NCBI GenBank assembly: GCA_964251665.1
Contig: CAXUKO010000004.1
Span: 186,001 to 250,000, forward strand
DNA from: JBBQLG01 sp964251665
GTDB taxonomy: Bacteria > Bacteroidota > Bacteroidia > Cytophagales > Spirosomataceae
Length of the DNA: 64,000 bases
Direction of reading: 5' to 3'
This document shows positions 51,451-62,600 of the stretch, piece after piece (within the stretch, counting starts at the first letter, position 1; the number at the start of each line of letters is the position of its first letter). The notes beneath the pieces were generated by a model that saw only the letters and a program-made list of their open reading frames with translations, was not told where the DNA came from and did no database searches. A program made the position numbers and the translations under genes.

Positions 51451-52788
51451 ATGACTCCTCAATCGCCATCGGCCGTAACCCCATTCCGACCGGGCTATTC
51501 CTGGTCTGTCGTTTTTGTGCTCATGCTGGCCTACGTTTCCTCGTTTATCGACCGGCAGATTCTGAGTTTGCTGGTTGGGCCGATCAAGCGCGACATGCAC
51601 CTCACCGACACGCAGGTAAGCCTGCTGATGGGCCTGAGTTTCGCCCTGTTTTATACCCTGCTGGGCATTCCCATTGGCCGCTGGGCCGACCGGTCCAATC
51701 GCCGGAACATTATTGTGCTGGGTATTGCCGCCTGGAGCCTGATGACGGCACTCGGTGGTGCGGTGAAAAGTTACACGCAGTTTTTTCTGGTCAGGATTGG
51801 CGTTGGCGTGGGGGAGGCCACGCTTTCGCCCGCTGCCTACTCGATGCTGAGCGATTACTTTCCGAAGGAGAAATTAGCCACTGCCATCAGCGTGTATTCG
51901 GCCGGGGTGTACCTCGGTTCAGGGATTGCCGTGCTGATCGGGGCCGCGCTGGTTGGTATGGGTAACGGACCGGCTACGGTGACGCTGCCACTCATCGGAA
52001 CGGTTTTCTCCTGGCAGTTGATATTTGTCTACATCGGCCTGCCGGGGTTGTTGCTGGCGTTGCTGGTGCGGCTGATAAAGGAGCCGGTCCGTCGTAATCT
52101 GCTCATGGATGCGGCCGGTTACCCCCAGACACTATCCGTTACGGACGTGTTCCGGCTCATTGGACAAAAGCGACGGGCATTCTTCAGCGTTACCCTCGGC
52201 ATCACCTTTGTGTCGCTGGTGGCCTACGCGTCGAGTGCCTGGGTGCCAACCGTGTTTGTCCGCCGGTTTGGCTGGACCAGTGGCCATATTGGGCTGATTT
52301 ATGGCACGCTCATTACCCTGTTTTCCACCGCTGGTATTCTGCTCGGCGGGCGGCTGGCCGACTGGTTCACCCGGCGCGGTTACCCCGATGGTAAGTTACG
52401 GGTGGGCATTATCTCGACGGCGGGTATCCTGCTGACGTCGGGTATCTGGCTGCTCGCCGATCCCAACACGATTGTGAGCCTGTTGGCTGTTCCGTGCTTT
52501 TTTGTGGCGTTTCCGCTGGGTGCGTCGTCGGCGGCCATCCAGGAAATCATGCCCAATCAGGCGCGGGCTGTGGCGTCGGCCATTTATCTGCTGGTATTGA
52601 ACCTGATTGCGCTGGGCTTCGGCCCGACGCTCGTGGCCCTGCTGACCGACTATGTTTTTCACGATGAAGGGGCGATCCATAAATCGCTGGCCATCGTCGT
52701 TATCATGGGTAGTACGCTGGGCTTGGCGAGCTACAGTTGGGGGCTGGGCGCGTACCAAACCGCCAGGCGGACCGAAGTGGCGCTGTGA
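51451..52788 (+). CDS. MFS transporter (Spinster-like)
   Basis: A 445-residue 12-helix carrier. SSFIDRQILSLLVGPIKRDM in helix 1 with the Asp-Arg pair, LGIPIGRWADRSNRRNIIVL (the A-motif between helices 2 and 3) and GVGEATLSPAAYSMLSDYFP in helix 4 are the signatures of the Spinster branch, which includes sphingolipid and lysophospholipid carriers and bacterial exporters. The substrate here is unknown. It is convergent with the large minus-strand operon, 44 bp apart. Confidence 0.88.
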   Translation: MTPQSPSAVTPFRPGYSWSVVFVLMLAYVSSFIDRQILSLLVGPIKRDMHLTDTQVSLLMGLSFALFYTLLGIPIGRWADRSNRRNIIVLGIAAWSLMTALGGAVKSYTQFFLVRIGVGVGEATLSPAAYSMLSDYFPKEKLATAISVYSAGVYLGSGIAVLIGAALVGMGNGPATVTLPLIGTVFSWQLIFVYIGLPGLLLALLVRLIKEPVRRNLLMDAAGYPQTLSVTDVFRLIGQKRRAFFSVTLGITFVSLVAYASSAWVPTVFVRRFGWTSGHIGLIYGTLITLFSTAGILLGGRLADWFTRRGYPDGKLRVGIISTAGILLTSGIWLLADPNTIVSLLAVPCFFVAFPLGASSAAIQEIMPNQARAVASAIYLLVLNLIALGFGPTLVALLTDYVFHDEGAIHKSLAIVVIMGSTLGLASYSWGLGAYQTARRTEVAL

Positions 52789-52832
52789 TCGAGTGGTTGG
52801 TTACCTGTTATTTTACAAACAAGTACGCGTGG

Positions 52833-54710
52833 CTACACTGTATCGAACGCCAGCCCCGAAGAGCCCTCGCCCCGGCCTGTAGTGACCTGACGGCCTTTCC
52901 AGACCACTACCCGACCGGCTTCGTCGCGGCACCGCTGGTAGGTGGTCTGCACGATCTTGCCGGCCCGGGGAATCTCCTCTTCAAAGATTTTATACGGCTT
53001 ACCCTCCGCCAACCCTACCGACAGGGTTTCGCTGCGGGGCCGGACCGTTTCGAGCGGTGTACCGATCAGGTTGGCCCCTTCGAGGATGCGCAGCATACGC
53101 GCCCGCTGAAACTGAATCTGCCGACGTGACTGCCCGGTCTGTACCGGGATGAAGGGAATCCAGTTGGTGGGCGTGCTGGTTTGGAGCAGGTACGTCAGTT
53201 CGGCCAGTTTTTCGGGGTCGCGGACTTTGTCTGAAAGACCGTAGAAGTTCTCGAGCAGTTTACTGACTTCAGACGCCAGCTCATAACCGTTGCGGGCTGA
53301 ACCACTGTCCAGTTCCAGAATGGACTCGATGCCCCAGGCCAGATTGGCCATTTCATCCTTCAGAAACGTAATGCGCTCGACCGGCTTGCTCTCCAAAGGT
53401 TTGCTGATTACCGGCGGGACAAACAGGGATGTATTGGCCTGTTCACCCCGATTGCCGCGCGTATTGAGCGTGAATAGCCGCCACTGCTGCCAGGCATCAT
53501 CGAGCCCCCGACCGGCCGGGTTCACAAACAGCCGTTCGCCGAACACATCCGTTACGACTAAACCGGTAATGGTGGCCATACTGCCGACGGGCAGCTCGTA
53601 GGGAATGACAAACCAGTCGTTGGACGACATCAGGGCAAAATCTGTCACCAACAGCGATACGAGGTCGGTGGTCTGCATATTGATGTTGGCAAAGTTGACC
53701 CGGTGATCTTCAAACGACCACCACCGCTGCTGGGGCATCCCCCCAAACTGCACTGGCGTCGGGATAAACGTCAGCGTTTCGGTCGTCACGGCTGCGTCGA
53801 TGGGGGCATCAGGCGTCAGCTGTTCCCGGTCAGGGTCAATATCAAAGGAGTACCAGTTCAGGGTGCCCTGCCCGTAGTTGTCGGCCATCAGGGTCATGGA
53901 GGTATCGCCGGGCTGGGGCAGGCTGCATTTAAACTGGTATTCCAGCTGCGGGGCCGACCAGTTATCGTCCTGGTCGTTCGCAGGCTGGCTGTATTGCCGC
54001 CCAAACCAGGCCCGCAGGTCATCAGCCGCTTTGGTTATACCGGACTGATCGTCGGGCGGCACGTTTACCCGCTCGAAGGGGTCACCCTGTTTCAGCAGCG
54101 ATTGCCAGAAGACCCCGCCGTCGAGGTGCGTTTCGTGCAGCGCGTCGGCCCATTGGGCCACTTCCTGATGGGCAAACGTCTGCATGAACGCATCCACTTC
54201 GGCCCGACCAAGTCCGGCTACGTCCTCCGGCTGGGCGGGGCGGGATGGCTTCTGAAACACATAGGCGGTCTGGTAGTCGGGGCCATAATCGCGGCTGATG
54301 AGGCCGTCAGCCGCGAATTTACGCAGCAGCTTGAGCCAGTACCGCCCGATCTGCAGCCGAATGGGGTAGGTCAGTTTCAGGGACCGGCGCTCCACGAATG
54401 TTTCGAGAGGCAGGCTGTTATCGAATGCCTGCGCCTGGCCGGTGCGCCCTTTGATGGCCTGAATCGGGGCTGTCTGCACCTGCACTTTGGCGAAGCAGGG
54501 CGACCCGGCATTGTCGAACCGAAACTCGCCCAGCTGCCACTGCCGGGTGAGCATCCAGAGCGGGTCACGCACTTCGGCCCGCAGACTATGGCTCAGGTCC
54601 TGGGTGCGGGGGCTGCCTTCCAGCCGGTTCCAGCACTGAATAGTTGGGTTGAATACCTCGGCTTTTAGCCCAAGGTTCAGGTTGACGGACGTGAGGTTAA
54701 TTAATTGCAT
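52833..54710 (-). CDS. Large cytoplasmic-type protein of unknown function, 625 residues (last gene of operon)
   Basis: No family name is known to me. It starts MQLINLTSVNLNLGLKAEVF, without signal peptide or membrane helix. The most striking block is RDPLWMLTRQWQLGEFRFDN (48-67), rich in Trp and Arg. YWLKLLRKF, WWSFEDHRVNFANIN and EMANLAWGIESILE are other distinctive segments. The start overlaps the end of the 1641-residue gene by 14 bases, so they are coupled. Its size, the lack of export signals and the operon suggest a subunit of a large assembly; this is inference. Confidence 0.8.
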   Translation of the reverse strand: MQLINLTSVNLNLGLKAEVFNPTIQCWNRLEGSPRTQDLSHSLRAEVRDPLWMLTRQWQLGEFRFDNAGSPCFAKVQVQTAPIQAIKGRTGQAQAFDNSLPLETFVERRSLKLTYPIRLQIGRYWLKLLRKFAADGLISRDYGPDYQTAYVFQKPSRPAQPEDVAGLGRAEVDAFMQTFAHQEVAQWADALHETHLDGGVFWQSLLKQGDPFERVNVPPDDQSGITKAADDLRAWFGRQYSQPANDQDDNWSAPQLEYQFKCSLPQPGDTSMTLMADNYGQGTLNWYSFDIDPDREQLTPDAPIDAAVTTETLTFIPTPVQFGGMPQQRWWSFEDHRVNFANINMQTTDLVSLLVTDFALMSSNDWFVIPYELPVGSMATITGLVVTDVFGERLFVNPAGRGLDDAWQQWRLFTLNTRGNRGEQANTSLFVPPVISKPLESKPVERITFLKDEMANLAWGIESILELDSGSARNGYELASEVSKLLENFYGLSDKVRDPEKLAELTYLLQTSTPTNWIPFIPVQTGQSRRQIQFQRARMLRILEGANLIGTPLETVRPRSETLSVGLAEGKPYKIFEEEIPRAGKIVQTTYQRCRDEAGRVVVWKGRQVTTGRGEGSSGLAFDTV

Positions 54711-57700
54711 TGTATTTGACAGTGGCTAATTTGGCGATTTCCGTAGAAATGAACCGGTTGTCGGCTAAGTTGGTCGAGAGTGAATTCTGATCCGTCGAAA
54801 CCGACAGCAGCACAGCGGGCAGTACCTGCGCAAACGGCGAGGTGTCGATCTGAGCCGGTTCGACGGCCCGTACCCGCGCCATCTCGAAGGTTTCGGTAAC
54901 GCACTCGATGAGGGTATCCCACGACCAGTTCCCCTGCTGAACCGGCGATACAGCCAGCAGCAGCGACTGGGGCGGCTCGGAGTTGGGCCGGTTAATATGG
55001 GCCGTTATGCCGCTCGTAACGGTCGGCAAGGGAATTTCGTCGGCCCATTCATCCACCAGCAACCCGCAGATGGGTACATCAGCCGCAAACACCGGCTCAT
55101 CGGCAAAGGCCGCATCGAGGTGCAGACTCAGCAGGAGTTTGTGCTGTTCCAGCGTAAAGACACGCGGTTGGTCGGGCGCGGGCGGATTGCGGTAAATCTG
55201 CGGAATACGTAGTCCCAGCCAGCGGTCGTCTTCGATGCGGGGCAGTTGAATAGCCTGTAGCGCAAAGGTATCTGCCGTGAGCAGTTGCAGCGTTTCGAGC
55301 GGCTGCATGGCAGGCCGCACCCGCGCTACACCATACAGCCACTCGTCGGTTGGAAAGGCATCCGGTTCGTCCTTAAATAACTGCCCGCTCCGGCTGTCGG
55401 TATGCGCACTGGCAAGTTCATCAGGATTGTGTGGTTCAAACCGGGCCAGAAACCGGAACGACGCACCGACCAGAGCCTGACCGGCTTTGCTCAGGGCAGT
55501 CAGGATGTCGTCTTCTGCCGTCAGCGTGCCCGCCCGCGTCAACTGAACATCAGCCGCTTTGAGCTGGGCAGTCATCTGGTTCAGCACCGACTGCGCCTGG
55601 TCGAGCAGGGGCTGGCGAAGGGCATCGCGGCTGGCGCGGGCTTCGTCGGTATCTACGGCTTCTACCACCCGCACTGAGTGAGGCATGGTTTGTGGCAACC
55701 CCCAGAACGACAGGCTCCACAGGACCTCGCGGAGGGCGGTCAGCGACTGATTATCGGCCGCAAGATCAAAAGCGGGATCATCCGGGGCCACAATCCCGAC
55801 AGCCGTATTCAGGGCGTCCTGCAATGCCTGTTGGGATTGGGTATACGCCTGTTGCAGGTTCTGAATGAGGGTCGTCAGGTCGGCTAAATCATACTGCTGA
55901 CCGGTTGGCATGGTTTGATTTGGCCGGGGCTGGGCGGCTGTCAGGTCCATGGCTCCGGCGGGTCGGGAAGCCGTCACGACCGAACTGAGCGCCCGGAGTT
56001 GGGGCAGTAACCCAAATAACGCCCGGTCGCCCGCGTTCCAGTCGGCTCCGTGCTCGGTGTAGCGTATCTCCACGGCAACATCGTCGTTGAGGGACTGGCG
56101 GATAAAAAAAGCTATACGTTCGTTCAGTTCGGTTAGGTCGTTCTGCACCGAATCGCTCACGATGTAAAGCAGGTCAATGGGTTTGAGCTTCAGGTCGGTC
56201 ATGCTGACGGATTGCAACGTTGGGTCCTGTCCTTGTTTGGGTATGGCCGCCACCAGTTTCACCGTAGCCAGATCGGGCAGCAGGCTCGTCAGCCAGGCGT
56301 TTATGGCCGGAGCGGCCACGGCACGGGGTGTTGCATCGGCATCAGGCGGGGTTGGTTTCAGCAGTATAACGGCCTTGTGGGGCAGCGAAAAACCCCCGCG
56401 TGGCGTCTGCAAAATCTCGGGCATCGGCACCTGCTTACCTTCCTGCAACGACTTCATGACCCCGGCAGCCCGGTCGTAGTTGCCCTGCACAATCTGGAAC
56501 ACGCTCTCGCTCAGCATCAGATCGCTCACCGCGTCGTAGGAGTCCAGCAGGTTATCAACGGCCTGTACAATCGCCGAAACGGCCGGGTTGGACGGAGCCG
56601 CACCGGGTTCCGTGATAATGCCCCGCACGAAAGCCGTCTTATCGGCCTGGGCGCGGTAATCGGTGGCTAATTTAGTCCCGTCGGGCACGTTGCGGGCCGC
56701 GTGAGCCTCGGTCGTCTGACCGGTGTTGGTCGTCAGCCGGTCGTCGACCAGTGGATATCTGCGCCGGAACGCAAAGATAAACTGATCCAGTTCGAGCCCC
56801 TGACGGTCGGCGGCATCGTGCAGTTCCCGCTCAAACTGATACCCCAGCAAGGCCCCGATGTATTGACCGTTGTTGACGCCCTCGATCAGGGCCAGGGCCG
56901 CCCGGACCCGTTCCGACGACAGGTTAACGGCCATAGTGTCGGCGTCGGCCCGGTTTACGTGTGTGAGGTAGCCGTTGCGCAGTACCGCAGCCGCAACGGC
57001 ATGCGTGAGCGATGGCGCGTGAACATGGCCTCCGTTGGCGGCATCCTCAAAAATAGGCACGCCGGGTACCCGCAGCTCGGGCGGAATGGTATCGGGATTC
57101 CTGATGGTTTTGGTCGGTGGTGTGGGCCGGACGCCCTCCAGCCACCCATAGGCCCCGACGTAGAACCCGGCTCCCAGGCCGCTCTGCTGGCGACTGGCCT
57201 GATTCTGACTCAGGCGCTGGTTGGCCAGCCCCGTCATCCAGGCATCAAGCCGGTAGCTGCACAGGTCGATGTGTTCGGCAAAGGCGCGTTCGAGTTTCGC
57301 CGAAGGGCGATCGGCCAGCTGGCCCAGTGCTTCCTGCGCGTCGCTCACCGAAAAGGCATCGGGGGTGCGTTTGCGGGCCTGTTCAAACACAAACTGCGCC
57401 AGGGTCTTCTTGTCCGAGCCCGTTACGGCGGCCGGGGTGCTGTAGAGACTCAGCAGCTTGCTGTTCTGCTTCGTTTTGTCGTTGAAACTGTAGTACGTTG
57501 CGTCGCGCAGTTTTTCGGTTATCAGCCCCTTGGATTTGAGAAAGGCGGAGCCACTGTCGCTGTAGGCCTGACGCAGGGCATGGCGCAGCAACAGGTATAG
57601 CAGGGCGTTGGGCTTGACAATACCCGGCCCGAAGGCTTCCCGTTCAATTTCGTCGGGCCGCGCCGACTGCAGCCACTGGAGGTAGTTACGCCCATCGGCC

Positions 57701-59622
57701 AGAAAAGGCAGTACGGCGTTTACTTCCGATAAGGGCACCTTGTCTCGGTCGATAATGCCGCCGAAGAGTTTAAAGTATTTCTCGAAAAAGATCAGGTCAT
57801 ATACCTGCCCATTCGCAACCCACGGTGCCATCAGGGTATTCACCGCCTTGTCAGCCGCGAAGGACACGTTCTGCCCCATGTGGCGGGTGTATTTCTTGGT
57901 CGAACTCAGCTTGACCAGATCTTCGTACTGTTTGGAAGCCAGCGCGTACCGCTGAAAATACGACGCCGAGCTTGCCTGTAGCCCCAGCACTTCCAGCAGG
58001 TCGCGGTCGGGGTCATTGGACTTCTGCGTGGACGATACGTTGGGTACTAACCGTCCCTTGAAATAGCCATAGGCAGTTTGCAGCACGTTGTTCAGCCGGG
58101 TGTCAAAACCGGCCCCGGGCGTCCATTTGGTGTAGGCGGAGGTGGGCAGAATACCATAAGGCTGCTGCCCAATCCGAAAGGCCGGAAAAGCACCCCTTCC
58201 GCTGACGTTGTTCAGGAAAAAGTCGCGGATCAGGCCAACCGTGTTCTCATCGAATGGCGCTTTCAGGGGTTTCTGCACGACTATGGCATCGGTGCCGGGC
58301 TGGAGCATTTCTTCCAGAAAATAGCCAAGCGTGCCACGCCACAAGGCCCGGTGCATAGCCCGGCTGTCGCGCTGGTCGAGGGCATTGGCGTTGGCGGTGC
58401 GGGTCAGCAAATTGCTTTGCAGGCCGAGCCGCTGTTTCAGCAGGAACCCGTCGGACTGGTCGGCGGGGGCGGGATTGTCGGCAAACTGAGGCCCGCCAAA
58501 AAGCAGATCAAAACTATCGTCGGCCGACAGTGTGGTTTGAGCCAGTCCGCTGTCACTCTGATCGGTGTTGTTGGTTGGGGTGCCGCTGGTCACCAAACTC
58601 AGGCCCGATGTGGTGTAATAGTGGCTCTCCAGCAACTGCTCAAAGCCATCGCGGGCTACCTGCTCGTTGTCGCTGAACCGGAGCCCAAGCACCAGCAGTT
58701 TATCGAAGCCACCGGGCGCGTTCATTTTCGCCCCCATACCTACAGCAATGGCTCTGTCGAAGTCGGTCATCCACGCCATTCCTTCGTCTATCACCAGGTC
58801 GGCCCCGTCGCGCCGGAGCCCCGTGCCGTCCTGTGTCTGCACCGGGTCAGGACCGGCGAACAGCGGGTGCGGAATTGTATTGCCGGCTACTTGGGTGCGG
58901 TTCGCGCCGTTGATGCCGATGAAATACAGCCGGTCGGGCATCAGGCTCGCCCGCGCCGGCTGCGACCAACTGTCGCTTCGGGCCTCGTAAGGCAAAAAAA
59001 CCGGTGCTTCGGTCAGGGCGATTGAGGGCTTGGGGGGTACGTTTGTCGGGCGGTATTCGCACACGATCCAGGCGGCCCGCTGCCAGGCTAAGGCACCCTG
59101 CACCAGCCGACCCCAGGCCGCGCGTTGCAACGTTTCGTCGCCGTTGGTCTGGCTGATCTCGGTCCAGAACAGTTCGGCCAGCCGGACCTCATTCTGGGTT
59201 AGCTGGGTTTCGTGGGTCTGCACACTCAGATCGTCGGGGTAGGCCCTGACCCAGAGTTCAGCACCCACAAACTTGGCTTCGATGCGCAGCGGCAACAGCA
59301 TCACCGGCACGTCGGCGCTCAGGTTGGCGGTCAGGTTATCCGGCGACAGGTTGAGCAGCAGGTCGTTCCGAACAGAATTGACGAGTTGGCCCGCCGTCAG
59401 CAGCCGGTTGGTTTGCTGACTGAGCGTTGCGCTCAAATCCGCCAGTTGCTGCGTTACAGCCGCCAGGTCGTTGGCGTTGGCCGTGGGGTTCATGGCCAGC
59501 GTGGCCTGTTGCTTTTGCAGCAGGTTCAGTTGTTCGCGGGTCCGCAGCGTCTCGTCCTGAGCCGCCTGATGGTCCTGCCGTGCCTGCGCGATGACGGTCT
59601 GTTGTTGAAAAAAATCAGCCAT
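54697..59622 (-). CDS. Giant protein of unknown function, 1641 residues
   Basis: No family is recognised. Residues 5-75 form a Gln-rich coiled coil (AQARQDHQAAQDETLRTREQ ... LAAVTQQLADLSATLSQQTN). The next 250 residues contain MPDRLYFIGINGANRTQVAG and EGMAWMTDFDRAIAVGMGAK, a middle part has GRGAFPAFRIGQQPYGILPT, and near residue 940 GALLGYQFERELHD occurs. A second helical, Gln-rich stretch (LIQNLQQAYTQSQQALQDAL) lies near 1320. No signal peptide, membrane helix or nucleotide motif was found. It is 54 bp after the 1089-residue gene. Confidence 0.8.
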   Translation of the reverse strand: MADFFQQQTVIAQARQDHQAAQDETLRTREQLNLLQKQQATLAMNPTANANDLAAVTQQLADLSATLSQQTNRLLTAGQLVNSVRNDLLLNLSPDNLTANLSADVPVMLLPLRIEAKFVGAELWVRAYPDDLSVQTHETQLTQNEVRLAELFWTEISQTNGDETLQRAAWGRLVQGALAWQRAAWIVCEYRPTNVPPKPSIALTEAPVFLPYEARSDSWSQPARASLMPDRLYFIGINGANRTQVAGNTIPHPLFAGPDPVQTQDGTGLRRDGADLVIDEGMAWMTDFDRAIAVGMGAKMNAPGGFDKLLVLGLRFSDNEQVARDGFEQLLESHYYTTSGLSLVTSGTPTNNTDQSDSGLAQTTLSADDSFDLLFGGPQFADNPAPADQSDGFLLKQRLGLQSNLLTRTANANALDQRDSRAMHRALWRGTLGYFLEEMLQPGTDAIVVQKPLKAPFDENTVGLIRDFFLNNVSGRGAFPAFRIGQQPYGILPTSAYTKWTPGAGFDTRLNNVLQTAYGYFKGRLVPNVSSTQKSNDPDRDLLEVLGLQASSASYFQRYALASKQYEDLVKLSSTKKYTRHMGQNVSFAADKAVNTLMAPWVANGQVYDLIFFEKYFKLFGGIIDRDKVPLSEVNAVLPFLADGRNYLQWLQSARPDEIEREAFGPGIVKPNALLYLLLRHALRQAYSDSGSAFLKSKGLITEKLRDATYYSFNDKTKQNSKLLSLYSTPAAVTGSDKKTLAQFVFEQARKRTPDAFSVSDAQEALGQLADRPSAKLERAFAEHIDLCSYRLDAWMTGLANQRLSQNQASRQQSGLGAGFYVGAYGWLEGVRPTPPTKTIRNPDTIPPELRVPGVPIFEDAANGGHVHAPSLTHAVAAAVLRNGYLTHVNRADADTMAVNLSSERVRAALALIEGVNNGQYIGALLGYQFERELHDAADRQGLELDQFIFAFRRRYPLVDDRLTTNTGQTTEAHAARNVPDGTKLATDYRAQADKTAFVRGIITEPGAAPSNPAVSAIVQAVDNLLDSYDAVSDLMLSESVFQIVQGNYDRAAGVMKSLQEGKQVPMPEILQTPRGGFSLPHKAVILLKPTPPDADATPRAVAAPAINAWLTSLLPDLATVKLVAAIPKQGQDPTLQSVSMTDLKLKPIDLLYIVSDSVQNDLTELNERIAFFIRQSLNDDVAVEIRYTEHGADWNAGDRALFGLLPQLRALSSVVTASRPAGAMDLTAAQPRPNQTMPTGQQYDLADLTTLIQNLQQAYTQSQQALQDALNTAVGIVAPDDPAFDLAADNQSLTALREVLWSLSFWGLPQTMPHSVRVVEAVDTDEARASRDALRQPLLDQAQSVLNQMTAQLKAADVQLTRAGTLTAEDDILTALSKAGQALVGASFRFLARFEPHNPDELASAHTDSRSGQLFKDEPDAFPTDEWLYGVARVRPAMQPLETLQLLTADTFALQAIQLPRIEDDRWLGLRIPQIYRNPPAPDQPRVFTLEQHKLLLSLHLDAAFADEPVFAADVPICGLLVDEWADEIPLPTVTSGITAHINRPNSEPPQSLLLAVSPVQQGNWSWDTLIECVTETFEMARVRAVEPAQIDTSPFAQVLPAVLLSVSTDQNSLSTNLADNRFISTEIAKLATVKYNAIN

Positions 59623-59676
59623 GAGAAAAAAGAGTATAGGGCAGGAAGAGGGCTATGCGACGTTCGTCCTGAATTT

Positions 59677-62600
59677 TTATAATTGTCCCAGCATCTCGCT
59701 GCCGTGGATGGCGACCATTACTTTATCCTGATACGTGATGTAGGCTACGTCGGCTGCGGTGGTATCCGTACGCCAGCGGTAGTTTACATCTTCGGTATGG
59801 CGGGCCAGGTTATCGACACCCGGCGCGCCCGACATGGGGTTGGCGTTGCCCAGCGTAAAATTCTTGTCCATGCGAATGCAGGCACCGTCGGCCGTACCCA
59901 GATCGAGCCAGTTTACCTCATCCCAGTTGTAAAGCTTGGCATTGGGCGCATCGCCGATGTCGAAGCCGAAACGCGGTTCGCCCGGCCGTTCGCGCAGCAC
60001 AAAGAACCAGCCCGGATTCTGGGCGGGATTATCGCCCGGATCACCCTTGACCTGTTTAGCCGTCAGGTTGAACCCGATGAAGTAGATGTCGGGTAGAATC
60101 TGGGCCTTGAACAGCGGCTGTTCAATGTTCCCGACTACGTTTTCGTCGGCCAGGTTGCGCACCACCGAATGGTTGATCTGGCCGCTGGGCAACCGGGGCC
60201 AGTCGGCTTTCTGGGCGTAGATAACCGTATTGGGGTAGCGTTTGAGCAGTTCACCCCGCACCACCAGCACCACGTTATCCTTTACGGTCGGGCGGTTGTT
60301 ATGGTCGCCCAGCGCACTGTTCGGTGCCCAGCGGTGCAGTTCCTGAATGTCTTTGAACTGATCGATCTGGGCTTTGGTGGGGTTGGGGCCAAGTACCTCG
60401 CGCACATCCCAGAACTGCCGGAAGTAGCTGCCCCGCTGGTCGGTGGGGTATTCGCGCCAGAGCAGTTCGCGGGCAAATTCATGATTCAACCCCGTCAGGT
60501 ACGACTCGATGAACGAGTCGTTGACGTTCAGCAGCGAGATGACGTTGTTCTGAATCATCTTCAGATTCGGTACCATGTACTCGCCCGAAATATCGCGCAG
60601 GGGTTCGTACATGGCGTTGGTGAGTTCGGGGTAGGCCATCACCGGCTGAATGAACCGGTCCCATTGACCCCGGTAGTAGTCGGCTAAGTGAATGGTTTCC
60701 TTCGCCCGGCGGGCCATAGTCACAACCGGATCAATTTTTTGAAGCAGCTGACCGTAGACCGAAGGCACATTAACCGACTGGGGAGCCGCCACTGCCGAAA
60801 CCGTGGCTGATGCTTCAAACAGCAGGTACTGCCGCTGTAGGGCCGACCGGAAGGCCACATCATCCGGGCTTTGCTGGTCGAAGAGTTTTGTGCCAAAGAC
60901 AGTCTGTTTGAGTGCGGTGTCGCCCTGTGAATGGCCCCCGACGCCCGCGTTTTGAAGGTTGTGGGGAATCAGTACCGGACCGGGACCAACAATAACCGGC
61001 CCGCCAATGCCCGGCCCCACGACGACCGGCCCACCAACGCCGGGGCCGACAACAACCGGTCCGCCGACGCCCGGACCCACCACAACCGGTCCGCCGAGGC
61101 CGGGACCAACAACGACCGGGCCGGGGTTTTGACCAGCCTGAATGACGGTAAATTTCAGGTCCGGCTTCGCGTTAATGACGAAGTCTTTTACCTGCCTGAT
61201 TTTTGGCACCTCCAGCACATTGAACCGGCCGGGCTGGAGCAGGCCGTTGGCTTCCGGGCTGGCGGCTTGCTGAGCAAGTGCATTGGCCGCTTTTTCCACG
61301 CTGAGCATGAACGTCGGGGCGGCCAGCTTGACCGGGAAAGGCGTTAATTTCTGCTGATTGATACCCACTACCAGGGCGCTGAGTTGCAGCGTTGGAGCCG
61401 TCACGGCCCGCGAGTTTACGGCCACTGCGCCCCGGGGACGGACGACTTTTCGGAACGCGTTGCTCACCGCGCCGACCTCCAGCGGACTGCGCTCGATAAC
61501 AGCTTTTGCCGTCAGCGGTGCAGCTCCGGGGTTGGTGATCAGCACTTTGGTATGCATATTTTTCAGAGCTGCCAGCCCTACCGCCGGGTCGAGGGCTTTG
61601 AGGTGCTTACTAAACAGGGTGGTAAGCGCTTCGGTCGAGAAGGCGAGCCGATTTAACTTCCGGTTGGCTTCCAGAATGCCGTCTACCTGCTTCCAGGCCG
61701 TTTCCATGTATTTCTCCTGATTCTCGCGGATTACCCGCGCGCCCAGTCCGGCAGCAGCCCGCCAGCGCGGGTCCAGATTCAGATCATGGAGAAAATTCGT
61801 GTTGTTTTCGTCCTTCAGCGCGGGCGTCAGGGCGTGCCATTGTCCATAGATGGGGGGTGTAATAATCGGGTCGCCGTCCGGGGCTGCCAGACGGCTGACT
61901 TCCGGCAGGTCAAGCAACTGCACCAGCTGTTTCCGGAAATCGGCATCGGGCGGAGTGAAAAATTCTGACCGCGTGGCGGAGGGCGAAATCAGGGCACCTT
62001 CCAGCAGCATGGTCTGCCGCTCGGGTGGGATAACGTCCGGGTCGATGCCGCCCTGCGGATGGCTGATGTCCATGGGCCGCACACCGACATGGGGATCGAG
62101 AGCTTCGGGCCGTAGTAGCCGCACCAGCTTTTCAAAATCGACCTGGTCGCCGGTTTTAAACGCCCATCGGTAATAATACGGGTACAAATCGCCACCCGGA
62201 CGGCCATTGTAATCTGCCCAGGCCGACATGGTGGCAAATACCTCGGCGTTTTGTTCCAGCCCCAGCCCGGACAGCCGCCCCGGCTCGAAACTGGGAATCA
62301 CAAAGGCCTGATAGTTGGTATTGGGCTTTAGTTTACGGCCGCACAGCAACCGCGAGTAAGCCCGGTCGGGGTTGGTCTGAATCAGTGTGTCTAACTGGCT
62401 GAGGGCAGGGCCCATGTTGTTGGCGGTCAGGGGCGTCAGACCACCCAGGGCCTCGTTGGCATGAACGTGCGCCCAGGCCCAAAGCTCACTGGCGAGGGGG
62501 AACACATCGGCCGCGTTGCGTTTCAGCTTTAGGCCCGGCAGCGGTTTGGTCGTATTGTTTTCGTCAAACTCGGTTTTCTCTTCCAGCACCACGAGCGTAA

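Noticed and set aside
56701..57600. 299-residue plus-strand frame opposite the 1641-residue gene
   Set aside because: The minus-strand frame is nearly 5 kb long and coupled to its neighbours; the plus frame is a GC-rich shadow.
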